DNA of 49,540 bases. Origin: Pseudoruminococcus sp964385235 (GTDB lineage: Bacteria; Bacillota; Clostridia; Oscillospirales; Acutalibacteraceae). Under the pieces are notes generated by a model. It had not been told where the DNA came from, did not search any database, and saw only the letters and a program-made list of their open reading frames with translations. The DNA is taken from contig CAYLOD010000003.1 in assembly GCA_964385235.1 (NCBI GenBank), forward strand, positions 1-49,540, given 5' to 3'. Within the stretch, counting starts at the first letter, position 1, and every line of letters starts with the position of its first letter. Positions 24,331 to 33,802 of this stretch are shown here, piece after piece. A program made the position numbers and the translations under genes.

Positions 24331-25520
24331 CGGAGGCGTTTCGCTGTGCTGTAAGGAGCCTTACGAGAAAAAAGGGCAGAAGCCTGCTTACCGTTATCGG
24401 CATCGCGATAGGTGTTGCCGCTGTTGTTATAATCAGCAACATATCTCAATGCGGAACCACAGCCGTCAGCGCGGAGCTTGACGGGCTGGGTATGGGAGGG
24501 ATCTCAGTAGGTCTTGATACATCGGGCGGCAGCGCGGACGCTCCGCTATCCGACAATGAGCTTTCGATTATCAAGAAATCCCCGTATGTCAAAAATGCTA
24601 TGCCCGTAATATACCAGACGGGGAGCATAGCTCTGCACGGGGAAGAAACTCAAGCGCTCCTTTGGGGGATCGACGCTAATGCCGGCGATGTTATTTCACT
24701 TAATCTGCTTTACGGCAGGTTTATAAATAAGGGCGATATAACGGCGAACGCAAGGGTGTGCCTTGCCGATGAAGCATATGCCGTCGATAACTTCGGATAT
24801 AAAAATATCGTCGGCAGAAAAATTTCCGTTTTATGCGGAGGAACCTTTGAGGAATTTGACGTCGTCGGCGTCATTAAAACGGGAAGCGGACTGCTGCAAA
24901 ATATGATGGGAAAGTATATACCGACATTTTTGTATCTGCCGTATTCAACAGTGCAGGAACTGTGTTCTATGAGCGGCTTTAACCGGATAGCGGTAAAAAT
25001 TTCCGACGGAAGCGATCCCGATACCGTCGGAAATAAGCTCGTTAAATCGCTTTCGGTGGAAACGGGATATTACGACAGCTACATTTCGAGCAATATGGCA
25101 AAGCAAAAGGACGGACTGTCACAGCTCCTGAATATAGTTACAATCGTACTTTCCGCGGTGGGAGGAGTATCTCTCGTTGTCGCGAGCCTGAGCATAATGA
25201 ACGTTATGCTCGTATCCGTAGGAGAGCGAAAGCGTGAAATAGGCATTAAAAAGGCTATCGGAGCGGGGAGAGGCGATATACTTAAGGAGTTTCTTGTCGA
25301 GGCGGCTGTGCTTACATTGTGCGGAAGCCTTTTCGGAGTTGCTTTCGGTCTTGCGGTATCTTATATCGGAGCGGCTGTTTTTGGAATAGCTCTTGAGGCG
25401 CGGGCTGATATAATAATTTTTACGGTTTTATTTTCGCTTGTGACGGGGATAATTTTCGGGATATATCCCGCGTTCAAGGCTTCAAAGCTAAATCCTGTTG
25501 ACGCGCTCAGAATTGATTGA
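24327..25520 (+). CDS. MacB/FtsX-type ABC transporter permease
   Basis: A membrane subunit of 397 residues with the MacB layout: one N-terminal transmembrane helix (TVIGIAIGVAAVVIISN near 22-38), a large extracytoplasmic MacB_PCD domain (about 40-265), and three C-terminal helices. The FtsX-type coupling motif VGERKREIGIKKAIGAGRGD near 300-320 touches the ATPase. No ATP-binding subunit gene is present in the adaptor-permease unit or elsewhere in the window, so the ATPase must be encoded elsewhere. Start ATG 24327 overlaps the adaptor stop. Possible roles are peptide or lipid extraction or drug efflux; the sequence does not decide. Confidence 0.87.
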   Translation: MTEAFRCAVRSLTRKKGRSLLTVIGIAIGVAAVVIISNISQCGTTAVSAELDGLGMGGISVGLDTSGGSADAPLSDNELSIIKKSPYVKNAMPVIYQTGSIALHGEETQALLWGIDANAGDVISLNLLYGRFINKGDITANARVCLADEAYAVDNFGYKNIVGRKISVLCGGTFEEFDVVGVIKTGSGLLQNMMGKYIPTFLYLPYSTVQELCSMSGFNRIAVKISDGSDPDTVGNKLVKSLSVETGYYDSYISSNMAKQKDGLSQLLNIVTIVLSAVGGVSLVVASLSIMNVMLVSVGERKREIGIKKAIGAGRGDILKEFLVEAAVLTLCGSLFGVAFGLAVSYIGAAVFGIALEARADIIIFTVLFSLVTGIIFGIYPAFKASKLNPVDALRID

Positions 25521-25579
25521 CACATTCGTATATTGCAGATAAAATAATATCATATAAAAGGGTTAGAGGAGTGTGTCAT

Positions 25580-26341
25580 GTGTATGAACAGAGCTTTACG
25601 GAAAAGCCCAATTTGCCTGACGGTACTGTATCATCGGTTATAATTTCAGAAAAATACACAGATATTATAACAGAACTTGAGCGCCTCGGTGTGAGCGTTA
25701 TATCCTCGCCGCCTGTTTATGATATTGCTGGCGCGGAAAAATATCATGCCGATATTTCCGCTGTTCATCTCGGCGGAGAGAATATAATTTGCGCCGGGAA
25801 TAACCGTGAGTTATTCAAAAAACTTCAGGACGCGGGCTTTTATGTTATCCCGTCTGAAAATTATATTGTCGGGTCATATCCGGGTTGTACGGCGCTGAAC
25901 GCTGTCATCACGGAAAGGGGTATTATTTGCCGAAAAAACTCTGTTGACGGAGAACTGCTGAATTACTTCGGGAACGATCTGCCTGTTATAAACGTAAATC
26001 AGGGCTATGCGCGCTGTTCAACAGCTGTCGTTTCCGATAATGCCGTCATCACCTCCGACGTGGGAATATACAATGCCTGCTTAAAAAACGGCATAGACGC
26101 GCTGAAAATATCGAGCGGAGATATTGAGATAGAGGGCTACGGCTTCGGATTCATAGGCGGCGCCTGCGGAAAGCTTTCGCGTGATATTCTGGCGTTTTGC
26201 GGCAGAATAGAAGCGCATAGAGATTATGGCAATATTAAAGGCTTTGCGCTTAATTACGGAGTACATCTGCTTTCACTTTCCGGCAGAACTCTTTTTGATG
26301 TCGGCGGCGTATTGCCCGTTATGGAGAAGCAAAATGTATAA
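25580..26341 (+). CDS. conserved protein, possibly DUF6873 (GME-fold like)
   Basis: A 253-residue protein without signal peptide. Sequence features include a C-rich central block GSYPGCTALNAVITERG near residues 97-113 and NVNQGYARCSTAVVSDNAVI near 138-157, then FIGGACGKLSRD near 193. The repeated [A/S]VVSDNAVITSD-type strand and pseudo-repeat pattern recall guanidino-modifying-enzyme (GME) fold proteins, and I recall a clostridial family called DUF6873 with this look, but this is tentative. Start: GTG 25580, eight bases after AGAGGAG (25565-25571). A TTG at 25517 overlapping the permease stop lacks a ribosome site. Likely the third gene of the transporter operon; function unknown. Confidence 0.65.
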   Translation: MYEQSFTEKPNLPDGTVSSVIISEKYTDIITELERLGVSVISSPPVYDIAGAEKYHADISAVHLGGENIICAGNNRELFKKLQDAGFYVIPSENYIVGSYPGCTALNAVITERGIICRKNSVDGELLNYFGNDLPVINVNQGYARCSTAVVSDNAVITSDVGIYNACLKNGIDALKISSGDIEIEGYGFGFIGGACGKLSRDILAFCGRIEAHRDYGNIKGFALNYGVHLLSLSGRTLFDVGGVLPVMEKQNV

Positions 26342-26497
26342 AGGATTGCATATTTACCGATTTTATACATAAAGGCGTTTTAAATACTTTTCTTTAGCCG
26401 TAATGTATACGAAAATGTCACTGATTTTTAGTTAAATCTGACAAATATAGCGGCGCATTTGTGACTTTTTATATAAAATAACGATTTTTATAGTATT

Positions 26498-26547
26498 TGT
26501 ATAAATATGCAATTTACTCTTGATTTTTTGTATAATGAGTGTATAAT
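26498..26547 (+). promoter_or_regulatory. arg operon promoter with a possible ArgR box
   Basis: TTGATT at 26520-26525, a 16-bp spacer and TATAAT at 26542-26547 lie 33 bp ahead of the argG start. Immediately upstream, TGTATAAATATGCA (26498-26511) matches 11 of 14 positions of an ARG-box-like palindrome TGAATAATTATTCA. The operator call is an inference. The rest of 26342-26580 is AT-rich and has no gene. Confidence 0.5.
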
Positions 26548-26580
26548 ATATTTATCACTTAATTTCGGAGGTTTATAAAA

Positions 26581-27801
26581 ATGGGCTGCATTAAAAAGGT
26601 TGTTTTAGCATATTCGGGCGGACTTGATACCTCTATCATAATTCCATGGCTCAAGGAAAACTATGATAACTGCGAGGTTATCGCTGTTTCGGGCGACGTC
26701 GGTCAGGGTACGGAGCTTGACGGTCTTGAGGAAAAGGCAAAGAAATCAGGCGCGTCAAAGCTTTACATCGAGGATCTTAACAGAGAGTTTATAGAAGACT
26801 ATGTTTTCCCGACTGTTAAGGCGGGCGCGGTCTATGAGAACAAGTATCTTTTGGGCACGTCCTTTGCGCGTCCTATCATCGCAAAGCGGCTGGTAGAGAT
26901 AGCTGCAGCGGAGGGCGCGGACGCTATCTGCCACGGCTGCACGGGCAAGGGCAACGATCAGGTTCGTTTCGAGCTTGCTATAAAGGCGTTCGCTCCCGAC
27001 ATGAAGATCATCGCTCCGTGGAGAGAGTGGGATCTTAAGTCCCGCGAGGAGGAGATCGCCTATGCCGAGGCGCATAATATTCCTCTCAAAATCACAAGAG
27101 AAACTAACTACTCAAAGGATAAGAACATATGGCACATTTCTCATGAAGGCCTTGACCTTGAGGATCCCGCAAACGAGCCCATGTATGACAAGGAGGGTTT
27201 CCTTGAGCTGGGAGTATCTCCCGAACAGGCTCCCGATAAACCCACATATATAACTATCCACTTTGAAAAGGGCATTCCGACAGCTATTGACGGTGTTGAA
27301 ACGGGCAGCGTTGAGCTTGTCAAAAAGCTGAATGAACTCGGCGGAGCAAACGGAATCGGCATTGTCGACCTTGTGGAAAACAGACTTGTCGGAATGAAGT
27401 CGCGCGGCGTTTACGAAACACCCGGAGGCACTATCCTCTATCACGCGCACAACAAGCTTGAGGAGATTACGCTCGACAGAGATACATATCACTTTAAGCA
27501 GAATGTCGCGCTACGTTTTGCGGAGCTCGTATACTTCGGACAGTGGTACACACCGCTCAGAAAGGCGCTCTCCGCGTTCGTGGACTCTACACAGGAGCAG
27601 GTAACGGGCGATGTCAGGCTGAAACTTTACAAGGGGAATATAATAGATGCGGGCGTCACATCTCCGTTCTCACTTTATGATGAGGACATCGCTACATTTG
27701 ATGAGGATCAGGTTTACGACCAGAAGGACAGCGCGGGCTTCATCAATCTCTTCGGACTTCCGATAAAGGTTCAGGGTAAAAAAGGCTTTCGTTTTGAATA
27801 A
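26581..27801 (+). CDS. argG: argininosuccinate synthase
   Basis: Joins citrulline and aspartate using ATP; the penultimate arginine step. The 406 residues begin with the PP-motif VVLAYSGGLDTS and include the signature EVIAVSGDVGQGTEL and HGCTGKGNDQVRFE near 118-131. Length is typical. ATG 26581 follows GGAGG. First gene of the seven-gene operon argG-argH-argC-argJ-argB-argD-argF. Confidence 0.98.
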   Translation: MGCIKKVVLAYSGGLDTSIIIPWLKENYDNCEVIAVSGDVGQGTELDGLEEKAKKSGASKLYIEDLNREFIEDYVFPTVKAGAVYENKYLLGTSFARPIIAKRLVEIAAAEGADAICHGCTGKGNDQVRFELAIKAFAPDMKIIAPWREWDLKSREEEIAYAEAHNIPLKITRETNYSKDKNIWHISHEGLDLEDPANEPMYDKEGFLELGVSPEQAPDKPTYITIHFEKGIPTAIDGVETGSVELVKKLNELGGANGIGIVDLVENRLVGMKSRGVYETPGGTILYHAHNKLEEITLDRDTYHFKQNVALRFAELVYFGQWYTPLRKALSAFVDSTQEQVTGDVRLKLYKGNIIDAGVTSPFSLYDEDIATFDEDQVYDQKDSAGFINLFGLPIKVQGKKGFRFE

Positions 27802-27831
27802 TTAAGCGGTAATAAAATATAATTTTTGTTT

Positions 27832-27871
27832 GGGCGCATACCGTATTTAATAAAAAATGCGGTGTTCGCCC
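27832..27871 (+). other. long hairpin between argG and argH
   Basis: A 17-bp stem (27832-27848 with 27855-27871) with one C-T mismatch and two G-U pairs closes a 6-base loop; the outer arm is GGGCG / CGCCC. A weak T-rich stretch (ATATTATTTT) follows. It is probably an attenuating or mRNA-stabilising element that could set argG expression apart from the genes downstream. Confidence 0.6.
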
Positions 27872-27903
27872 GAATATTATTTTAAAATGAGGGGTGTTCC
27901 GTT

Positions 27904-29280
27904 GTGAAGCTTTGGGCAGGACGTTTTTCCAAGGAAACAGATAAAAAGACTAACGACTTTAACTCGTCGATTTCATTTGACAGCAGAATGTATAGAGAGG
28001 ATATTGAGGGCAGCATCGCCCATGCCGAGATGTTAGGCACGGCAGGCATAATTGATAAAAAGGAATCCGGGCTTATTGCCGATGGACTGCGGGAAATACT
28101 TGCCGACATTGAAAGCGGGAAGCTTGAGATAGACCCGAATGCCGAGGATATTCATACGTTTATAGAGGGTGAGCTTACCGCTCGTTTGGGCAGCACGGGA
28201 AAAAGACTTCACACCGCCCGCAGCCGTAACGATCAGGTCGCGGTCGATATACGGCTTTATTTGAAAAAGGAAACACAAAACATCAAGGCTATGCTCAAGG
28301 AGCTTATTAAGGTTATTTGCGGCAAGGCGGAGGAAAACTACGATGCGGTCATGCCCGGATATACTCATCTCCAGAGAGCACAGCCCATCACATTCGGTCA
28401 TCATCTGATGGCTTATGCGGAAATGCTGCTCAGGGATATAGACAGACTTGAGTCCGCTTATCGCCGTATGGACGAAATGCCTCTCGGAAGCGGTGCGCTC
28501 GCCGCAACGACTTATCCCGTTGACAGAACGATTACAGCGAGGCTTCTTGACTTTGACAGAATTTCGCAGAACAGCCTTGACGGTGTTTCGGACAGGGATT
28601 TCTGCATGGAGCTTGCGTCGGCGCTTTCGATTATTATGGTTCATCTGTCGCGCTTTTCGGAAGAAATTATCATGTGGTGCAGCTGGGAATTTAAGTTCGT
28701 AGAGCTTGACGACGCGTTTTCAACCGGCTCAAGCATTATGCCGCAGAAAAAGAATCCCGATATTGCCGAGCTTGTAAGGGGCAAGTCCGGCAGAGTGTTC
28801 GGTGATTTAATGACGCTCCTCACCGTTATGAAGGGCATAGCTCTAGCTTATAATAAGGATATGCAGGAGGACAAGGAAGCGATTTTTGACGCTGTCGATA
28901 CCGTGAAAATGTGCCTGACTGCCTTTACTCCGATGATAGAAACAATGAAAACCATTCCCGAAAACATGAGAAGGGCCGCGGCAGACGGATTTATCAACGC
29001 TACTGACTGCGCCGACTATCTCGTCAAAAAGGGCTTGCCGTTCCGTGACGCTTATAAAGCTGTGGGCACGCTTGTCGCGCTTTGTATAGACAAGGGTCTG
29101 ACGCTTGAAACGCTGCCGCTTGACGAATACAAAAAGGTCTGCGATACATTTGACGAGGGTGTTTATGAAGCGATTTCCCTTGAAAACTGCGTAAACGGCA
29201 GAAATGTTCTCGGCGGACCTGCTCCCGATAATGTTTTGTCGCAGGTCAGGCGCGTAAGGGAAATTATCGACAGCCTGTGA
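27904..29280 (+). CDS. argH: argininosuccinate lyase
   Basis: Splits argininosuccinate to arginine and fumarate. The 458 residues have the fumarase/aspartase superfamily signature GSSIMPQKKNPDIAEL near 276-291, the N-terminal LWAGRFSKETD, and THLQRAQPITFGHH near 158-171. Start is GTG 27904 with GAGGGGTG upstream; the next gene begins 118 bp on. Downstream of argG in the same operon. Confidence 0.98.
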   Translation: MKLWAGRFSKETDKKTNDFNSSISFDSRMYREDIEGSIAHAEMLGTAGIIDKKESGLIADGLREILADIESGKLEIDPNAEDIHTFIEGELTARLGSTGKRLHTARSRNDQVAVDIRLYLKKETQNIKAMLKELIKVICGKAEENYDAVMPGYTHLQRAQPITFGHHLMAYAEMLLRDIDRLESAYRRMDEMPLGSGALAATTYPVDRTITARLLDFDRISQNSLDGVSDRDFCMELASALSIIMVHLSRFSEEIIMWCSWEFKFVELDDAFSTGSSIMPQKKNPDIAELVRGKSGRVFGDLMTLLTVMKGIALAYNKDMQEDKEAIFDAVDTVKMCLTAFTPMIETMKTIPENMRRAAADGFINATDCADYLVKKGLPFRDAYKAVGTLVALCIDKGLTLETLPLDEYKKVCDTFDEGVYEAISLENCVNGRNVLGGPAPDNVLSQVRRVREIIDSL

Positions 29281-29398
29281 TTTGCGGACCAGTACAGGGC
29301 TTATATGACAGATAACAAAAATACGGATTATTTATTGAATATATAAGATTTGCCCCGTATGCCGCATGACAGTAACTGATAGAAAGAGGGAAACATAT

Positions 29399-30436
29399 AT
29401 GAAAATAAAGGCAGGGATAATCGGCGCGACAGGCTATGCGGGAGCCGAGCTCGTCCGTCTTTTGTATACACATCCGAACGCGGAGATCGCCGCCGTAAGT
29501 TCTGTGAGCTTTGAGGGCAGGAAGCTCTCAGACGTCTACCCGTCATATAAAACGCTGTGCGATATGGAATGCAAAAACGCTGATGAGGTCGTCGATAAAT
29601 CCGACGTTGTTTTTGCCGCGCTTCCTCACGGACTTTCACAGGAGCTTGCCGCCGAGTGCGATAAAGCGAGGAAGGCGTTTATAGATTTGGGCGCGGATTT
29701 CCGTCTTGAAAACGAGGACGACTACAAGCAGTGGTATAACGGGGAATTTACCGACAAGGAGCTTCATAAGAAGGCTGTATACTGCATTCCGGAGCTTTTC
29801 AGGGATAATGTCGGTGACAGCAGAATCATATCAAACCCCGGTTGCTTCACAACGGGCGCGCCTCTCGCGCTCGCTCCGGCAATAGTCTGTAAGCTCGTCC
29901 TTACAGACGGCATTATAATAGATTCAAAGTCGGGTGTGACCGGCGCGGGCAGAGGTCTTTCACAGGGCAGTCATTTCCCGGAGCTGAACGAGGGCTTTCA
30001 CGCGTACAAGGCGGCGTCGCACAGACATACGCCTGAGATAGAACAGACGCTATCGCATCTTTCCGGTGAAAAGGTCAAGGTTACATTTGTTCCGCATCTG
30101 CTTCCCGTGAACAGGGGTATACTGTCAACGTGCTATGCCCGCCTTAAAGACGGCGTTACAAAAGAAGAGATCCGCCGCTCTTATGAGGACTTCTATAAGG
30201 ACGAATACTTCATAAGATTACTTCCCGACGGCGCTCACGCGGATATTCATAATATTAAGTATTCAAACTTCTGTGACATATCTCTCCATGTCGATATTAG
30301 GACAAATATGCTTATCGCTGTTTCCGCTATTGATAATATGGTTAAGGGAGCGGCCGGACAGGCAATACAGAATATGAACATAATTTTCGGTCTGGACGAG
30401 AAAGCGGGACTTGTTATAGTTCCTCCCGCGTTCTGA
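29399..30436 (+). CDS. argC: N-acetyl-gamma-glutamyl-phosphate reductase
   Basis: NADPH-dependent reduction of N-acetylglutamyl phosphate to the semialdehyde. The 345 residues start at ATG 29399 after GAGGG, with the Rossmann motif IIGATGYAGAELVRLL and the catalytic Cys in SNPGCFTTGAPLALAP near 148. An in-frame upstream ATG at 29366 lacks a ribosome site. The 118-bp gap from argH holds nothing recognisable except a TGAATA half-site. Confidence 0.96.
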   Translation: MKIKAGIIGATGYAGAELVRLLYTHPNAEIAAVSSVSFEGRKLSDVYPSYKTLCDMECKNADEVVDKSDVVFAALPHGLSQELAAECDKARKAFIDLGADFRLENEDDYKQWYNGEFTDKELHKKAVYCIPELFRDNVGDSRIISNPGCFTTGAPLALAPAIVCKLVLTDGIIIDSKSGVTGAGRGLSQGSHFPELNEGFHAYKAASHRHTPEIEQTLSHLSGEKVKVTFVPHLLPVNRGILSTCYARLKDGVTKEEIRRSYEDFYKDEYFIRLLPDGAHADIHNIKYSNFCDISLHVDIRTNMLIAVSAIDNMVKGAAGQAIQNMNIIFGLDEKAGLVIVPPAF

Positions 30437-30464
30437 TTCGATAAAACATAAGGAATGATTAAAA

Positions 30465-31685
30465 ATGTCAATTAAATTTATAGACGGATCTGTTACCGCG
30501 CCAATGGGCTTTACCGCCTCGGGTGTGCACTGCGGTATCAGAAAAAACAAATGCAAGCTCGATCTGGCGCTCATATACTGCGAAAAGCCGTGTACGGCGG
30601 CTGCCGTATATACCGCTAATCTTGTAAAAAGCGCTCCGATCCTTGTAACGCAAAATAACCTTGCAAACGGTACTGCTCAGGCTGTCATATGCAACAGCGG
30701 CAATGCCAATACCTGCAACTTTGACGGCATAGAGGTGGCGGAAAGAACCTGCGAGCTGCTTGCTGAAGAGCTGAACATTGATCCGAAGGACGTTATTGTC
30801 GCATCTACGGGCGTTATCGGTCAAAGGCTTCCCGTTGAACCTATCGCAAACTCTGTCCCCGAGCTTGTGTCGGGGCTTTCGGCAGACGGCGCGACAGACG
30901 CCGCGGACGCCATTATGACAACCGATACAGTGAAAAAGGAGTTCGCCGTTGAAACCGAGATTGACGGAAAGCCCGTCCGTATCGGCGGGATCGCAAAGGG
31001 AAGCGGCATGATACACCCGAATATGGCTACCATGCTTTGCTTCATTACGACCGACGCGGCCATATCGTCAGATATGCTCGGCACCGCTGTTAAGAAAGCC
31101 GCGGACAAGTCGTTCAACATGGTTAGCGTTGACGGCGATACGTCAACAAACGATATGTTTTCCGTGATGGCTTCGGCTCTCGCGGGTAATAATGAGATCG
31201 CCGCTGAAAATGAGGATTATTATAAATTTACGGAAGCGCTCACGGAACTTTGCCGCAAGCTCGCGAGAGAAATGGCTAAGGACGGTGAGGGCGCCACAAA
31301 GCTTCTTGTCGCGAGGGTAAGCGGCGCAAAGACGGAAAATGACGCCAAGGGCGTAGCAAAGACAGTTGTATGCTCAAGTCTGTTAAAGGCGGCTATGTTC
31401 GGCGCGGACGCCAACTGGGGCAGGGTTCTATGCGCTATAGGCTATTCGGGCTGTGATGTCGATATAAATAAGGTCGATGTCAGCTTTGAGTCAAAAGCGG
31501 GCAGAATTGATGTCTGCAAAAACGGCGCGGGAATAGATTTTTCCGAGGAAACGGCTAAAAAGATACTTGTCGAGGACGAGATAAACATAATCATTGAGCT
31601 TAATGACGGCGACGGCATGGCGGAGGCATACGGCTGCGACCTGACATACGAGTATGTCAGGATAAACGGGGACTACCGCACCTGA
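30465..31685 (+). CDS. argJ: bifunctional ornithine acetyltransferase / N-acetylglutamate synthase
   Basis: Recycles the acetyl group from N-acetylornithine to glutamate, so the operon uses the cyclic arginine route and needs no argE. The 406-residue precursor autocleaves before the Thr of MIHPNMATMLCFITTDA (near residue 190) to give alpha and beta chains. KEFAVETEIDGKPVRIGGIA and GEGATKLLVARVSGA are also typical. Whether it also has the acetyl-CoA dependent activity cannot be judged from sequence alone; no argA is in the window. Confidence 0.96.
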   Translation: MSIKFIDGSVTAPMGFTASGVHCGIRKNKCKLDLALIYCEKPCTAAAVYTANLVKSAPILVTQNNLANGTAQAVICNSGNANTCNFDGIEVAERTCELLAEELNIDPKDVIVASTGVIGQRLPVEPIANSVPELVSGLSADGATDAADAIMTTDTVKKEFAVETEIDGKPVRIGGIAKGSGMIHPNMATMLCFITTDAAISSDMLGTAVKKAADKSFNMVSVDGDTSTNDMFSVMASALAGNNEIAAENEDYYKFTEALTELCRKLAREMAKDGEGATKLLVARVSGAKTENDAKGVAKTVVCSSLLKAAMFGADANWGRVLCAIGYSGCDVDINKVDVSFESKAGRIDVCKNGAGIDFSEETAKKILVEDEINIIIELNDGDGMAEAYGCDLTYEYVRINGDYRT

Positions 31686-31730
31686 TTTTTATACTGCGGC
31701 ATAAAAAATATAAATACGGAGTGAGAGTTA

Positions 31731-32591
31731 ATGTATAGGATTTCCAATGCAGACAGGGCACAGGTTTTGGTTCAGGCTCTGCCGTATATTCAAAAATACG
31801 CGGGTCAGACGATTGTCGTGAAATACGGCGGCAACGCTATGATTGCCCCGGAGCTGAAAGAGGCTGTTATGAGCGATATTGTTCTCATGCAGCTTGTCGG
31901 AGTTAATGTTGTGCTTGTTCACGGCGGCGGTCCCGAAATCACCGAAATGCTGGAAAAGACAGGCAAGGAAAGCAAATTTGCAAAAGGACTACGTGTCACT
32001 GACGAGGAAACTATTGATATAGTCCAGATGGTTCTCGCGGGCAAAGTAAATAAAAATCTTGTTCACCTTCTCGAGCAGCACGGAGGCAAGGCTCTGGGGC
32101 TCTGCGGACTTGACGGCAGAATGCTGATGGCTGAAAAGCTCATCACATCAGAGGATCTCGGCTATGTCGGTGAAATAACGGAGGTAAACACGGAGGTTAT
32201 AGTCAATACCATAAACAACGGATATATTCCGATCCTCGCGACTGTCGCGGGAGGATATAACGGAGATGTTTACAACGTCAACGCTGACCTTGCCGCCGCA
32301 CAGATTGCCGCGAAGCTCGGAGCGGTCAAGCTGATTCTTATGACTGATATACGGGGACTTTTAAGGGACAAAGATGATGAAAACACTCTGATCCCAATAG
32401 TTAATGTGAGCGATGTGCCGTCCTTAAAGCGTGAGGGAATAATATCGGGAGGCATGATCCCGAAAGTCGACTGCTGTGTGGAAGCCGTAAGGCGCGGCGT
32501 AAAACGCGCGCACATTATCGACGGCAGGATCGCGCATTCGATTCTTATAGAGCTTTTCTCCGATGAAGGGATCGGAACGATGTTTTACTGA
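31731..32591 (+). CDS. argB: acetylglutamate kinase
   Basis: Phosphorylates N-acetylglutamate; amino acid kinase family, 286 residues. Motifs: VVKYGGNAM near 27-35, LVHGGGPEITEML near 62-74, and GGMIPKVDCCVEAV near 240-254. The N-terminal helix of about 22 residues before the first strand resembles that of arginine-inhibited hexameric enzymes, so feedback inhibition by arginine is plausible. Start ATG 31731 follows GAGTGAGAG. Confidence 0.97.
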   Translation: MYRISNADRAQVLVQALPYIQKYAGQTIVVKYGGNAMIAPELKEAVMSDIVLMQLVGVNVVLVHGGGPEITEMLEKTGKESKFAKGLRVTDEETIDIVQMVLAGKVNKNLVHLLEQHGGKALGLCGLDGRMLMAEKLITSEDLGYVGEITEVNTEVIVNTINNGYIPILATVAGGYNGDVYNVNADLAAAQIAAKLGAVKLILMTDIRGLLRDKDDENTLIPIVNVSDVPSLKREGIISGGMIPKVDCCVEAVRRGVKRAHIIDGRIAHSILIELFSDEGIGTMFY

Positions 32592-32608
32592 TATAGAGGT
32601 GAATACTT

Positions 32609-33781
32609 TTGAATTTTGATACAATAAAAAATGAAGACGCAGAGTACCTTGTTCCTGCCTACGGAAGATTCCCTGTAGCTCTTGTTGAGGGCAAGGGCGC
32701 TGTCGCACGGGACGCCGACGGCAGGGAATACATAGATTTTACAAGCGGTATCGGCGTCAACTGTCTCGGATACAGCGATGACGGACTTGTCAGGGCTGTA
32801 TCCGAGCAGGCGGCAAGGATCCAGCATATATCAAACCTTTATTACAATCCTCTTCAGATAGAGGTTGCAAAGAGACTTGTTGAATTGACAGGGCTTTCAA
32901 AGGTATTTTTCTGTAACTCGGGCGCGGAAGCGAATGAGTGCGCCATAAAAGCCGCGAGAAAATATGCCTTTGAAAAATATAACGGAGAGCGCAATAAAAT
33001 AATTACACTTGTAAACTCATTTCACGGAAGGACCGTTACAACTCTCGCGGCGACAGGTCAGGATTCGTTTCACGATTATTTTTTCCCGTTTACCGAGGGA
33101 TTTGTCTATGCCGAGGCAAATAATACAGATAGTCTGCGTTCATTGATAAACGATAAAGTTTGCGCTGTCTTTATCGAGCTTATTCAGGGCGAGGGGGGAG
33201 TATATCCTCTTACAAAGCCTTTTGTCCGGGAAATCGAAAAGCTGTGCCGCGAGAATGACATTCTTCTTTTGGTAGATGAGGTTCAGACGGGCGTAGGAAG
33301 AACGGGGACGTTCTATTGCTGCGAGCAGTATGGAATAACGCCCGATATTATAACGACAGCAAAAGGTCTCGGCGGCGGGCTGCCGTTCGGCGCCTGCATC
33401 TGCGGAGAAAAAACAGGTGATGTTCTCTCGGCGGGTACTCACGGCTCCACCTTTGGCGGAAATCCGGTCGCCTGCGCCGCTTCTGTCGAGGTCCTGAACC
33501 GCGTTTCCGACGGCGGCTTCCTCAGGGGGGTAAGCGAAAAGGGCGAATATATCAGGGAAAAACTCCTGAAAATGAATAACGTAAAGGAGGTTCGCGGTCT
33601 CGGTCTGATGATAGGCGCCATACTTGGGGACGGCGACGCAAAGGAGATCGCGGCACGCTGCGTTGAAAACGGACTTCTGATTCTTACGGCAAAAACACTT
33701 CTCAGGCTGCTCCCGCCTCTCAGCATAACATATGAAGAAATCGACAGAGGGCTTGAGATTCTCGAAAGGGTACTCGCATAA
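32609..33781 (+). CDS. argD: acetylornithine aminotransferase
   Basis: PLP enzyme transferring the amino group from glutamate to N-acetylglutamate semialdehyde. The 390 residues show NSGAEANECAIKAARK near 100-115, LVDEVQTGVGRTG near 220-232 (Asp contacts PLP) and the PLP lysine in TTAKGLGGGLPFGA near 249. Start: TTG 32609 after AGAGGTG, close behind argB (18 bp). Confidence 0.96.
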   Translation: MNFDTIKNEDAEYLVPAYGRFPVALVEGKGAVARDADGREYIDFTSGIGVNCLGYSDDGLVRAVSEQAARIQHISNLYYNPLQIEVAKRLVELTGLSKVFFCNSGAEANECAIKAARKYAFEKYNGERNKIITLVNSFHGRTVTTLAATGQDSFHDYFFPFTEGFVYAEANNTDSLRSLINDKVCAVFIELIQGEGGVYPLTKPFVREIEKLCRENDILLLVDEVQTGVGRTGTFYCCEQYGITPDIITTAKGLGGGLPFGACICGEKTGDVLSAGTHGSTFGGNPVACAASVEVLNRVSDGGFLRGVSEKGEYIREKLLKMNNVKEVRGLGLMIGAILGDGDAKEIAARCVENGLLILTAKTLLRLLPPLSITYEEIDRGLEILERVLA

Positions 33782-33802
33782 TTTAAGGAGGAATATTATA
33801 TT

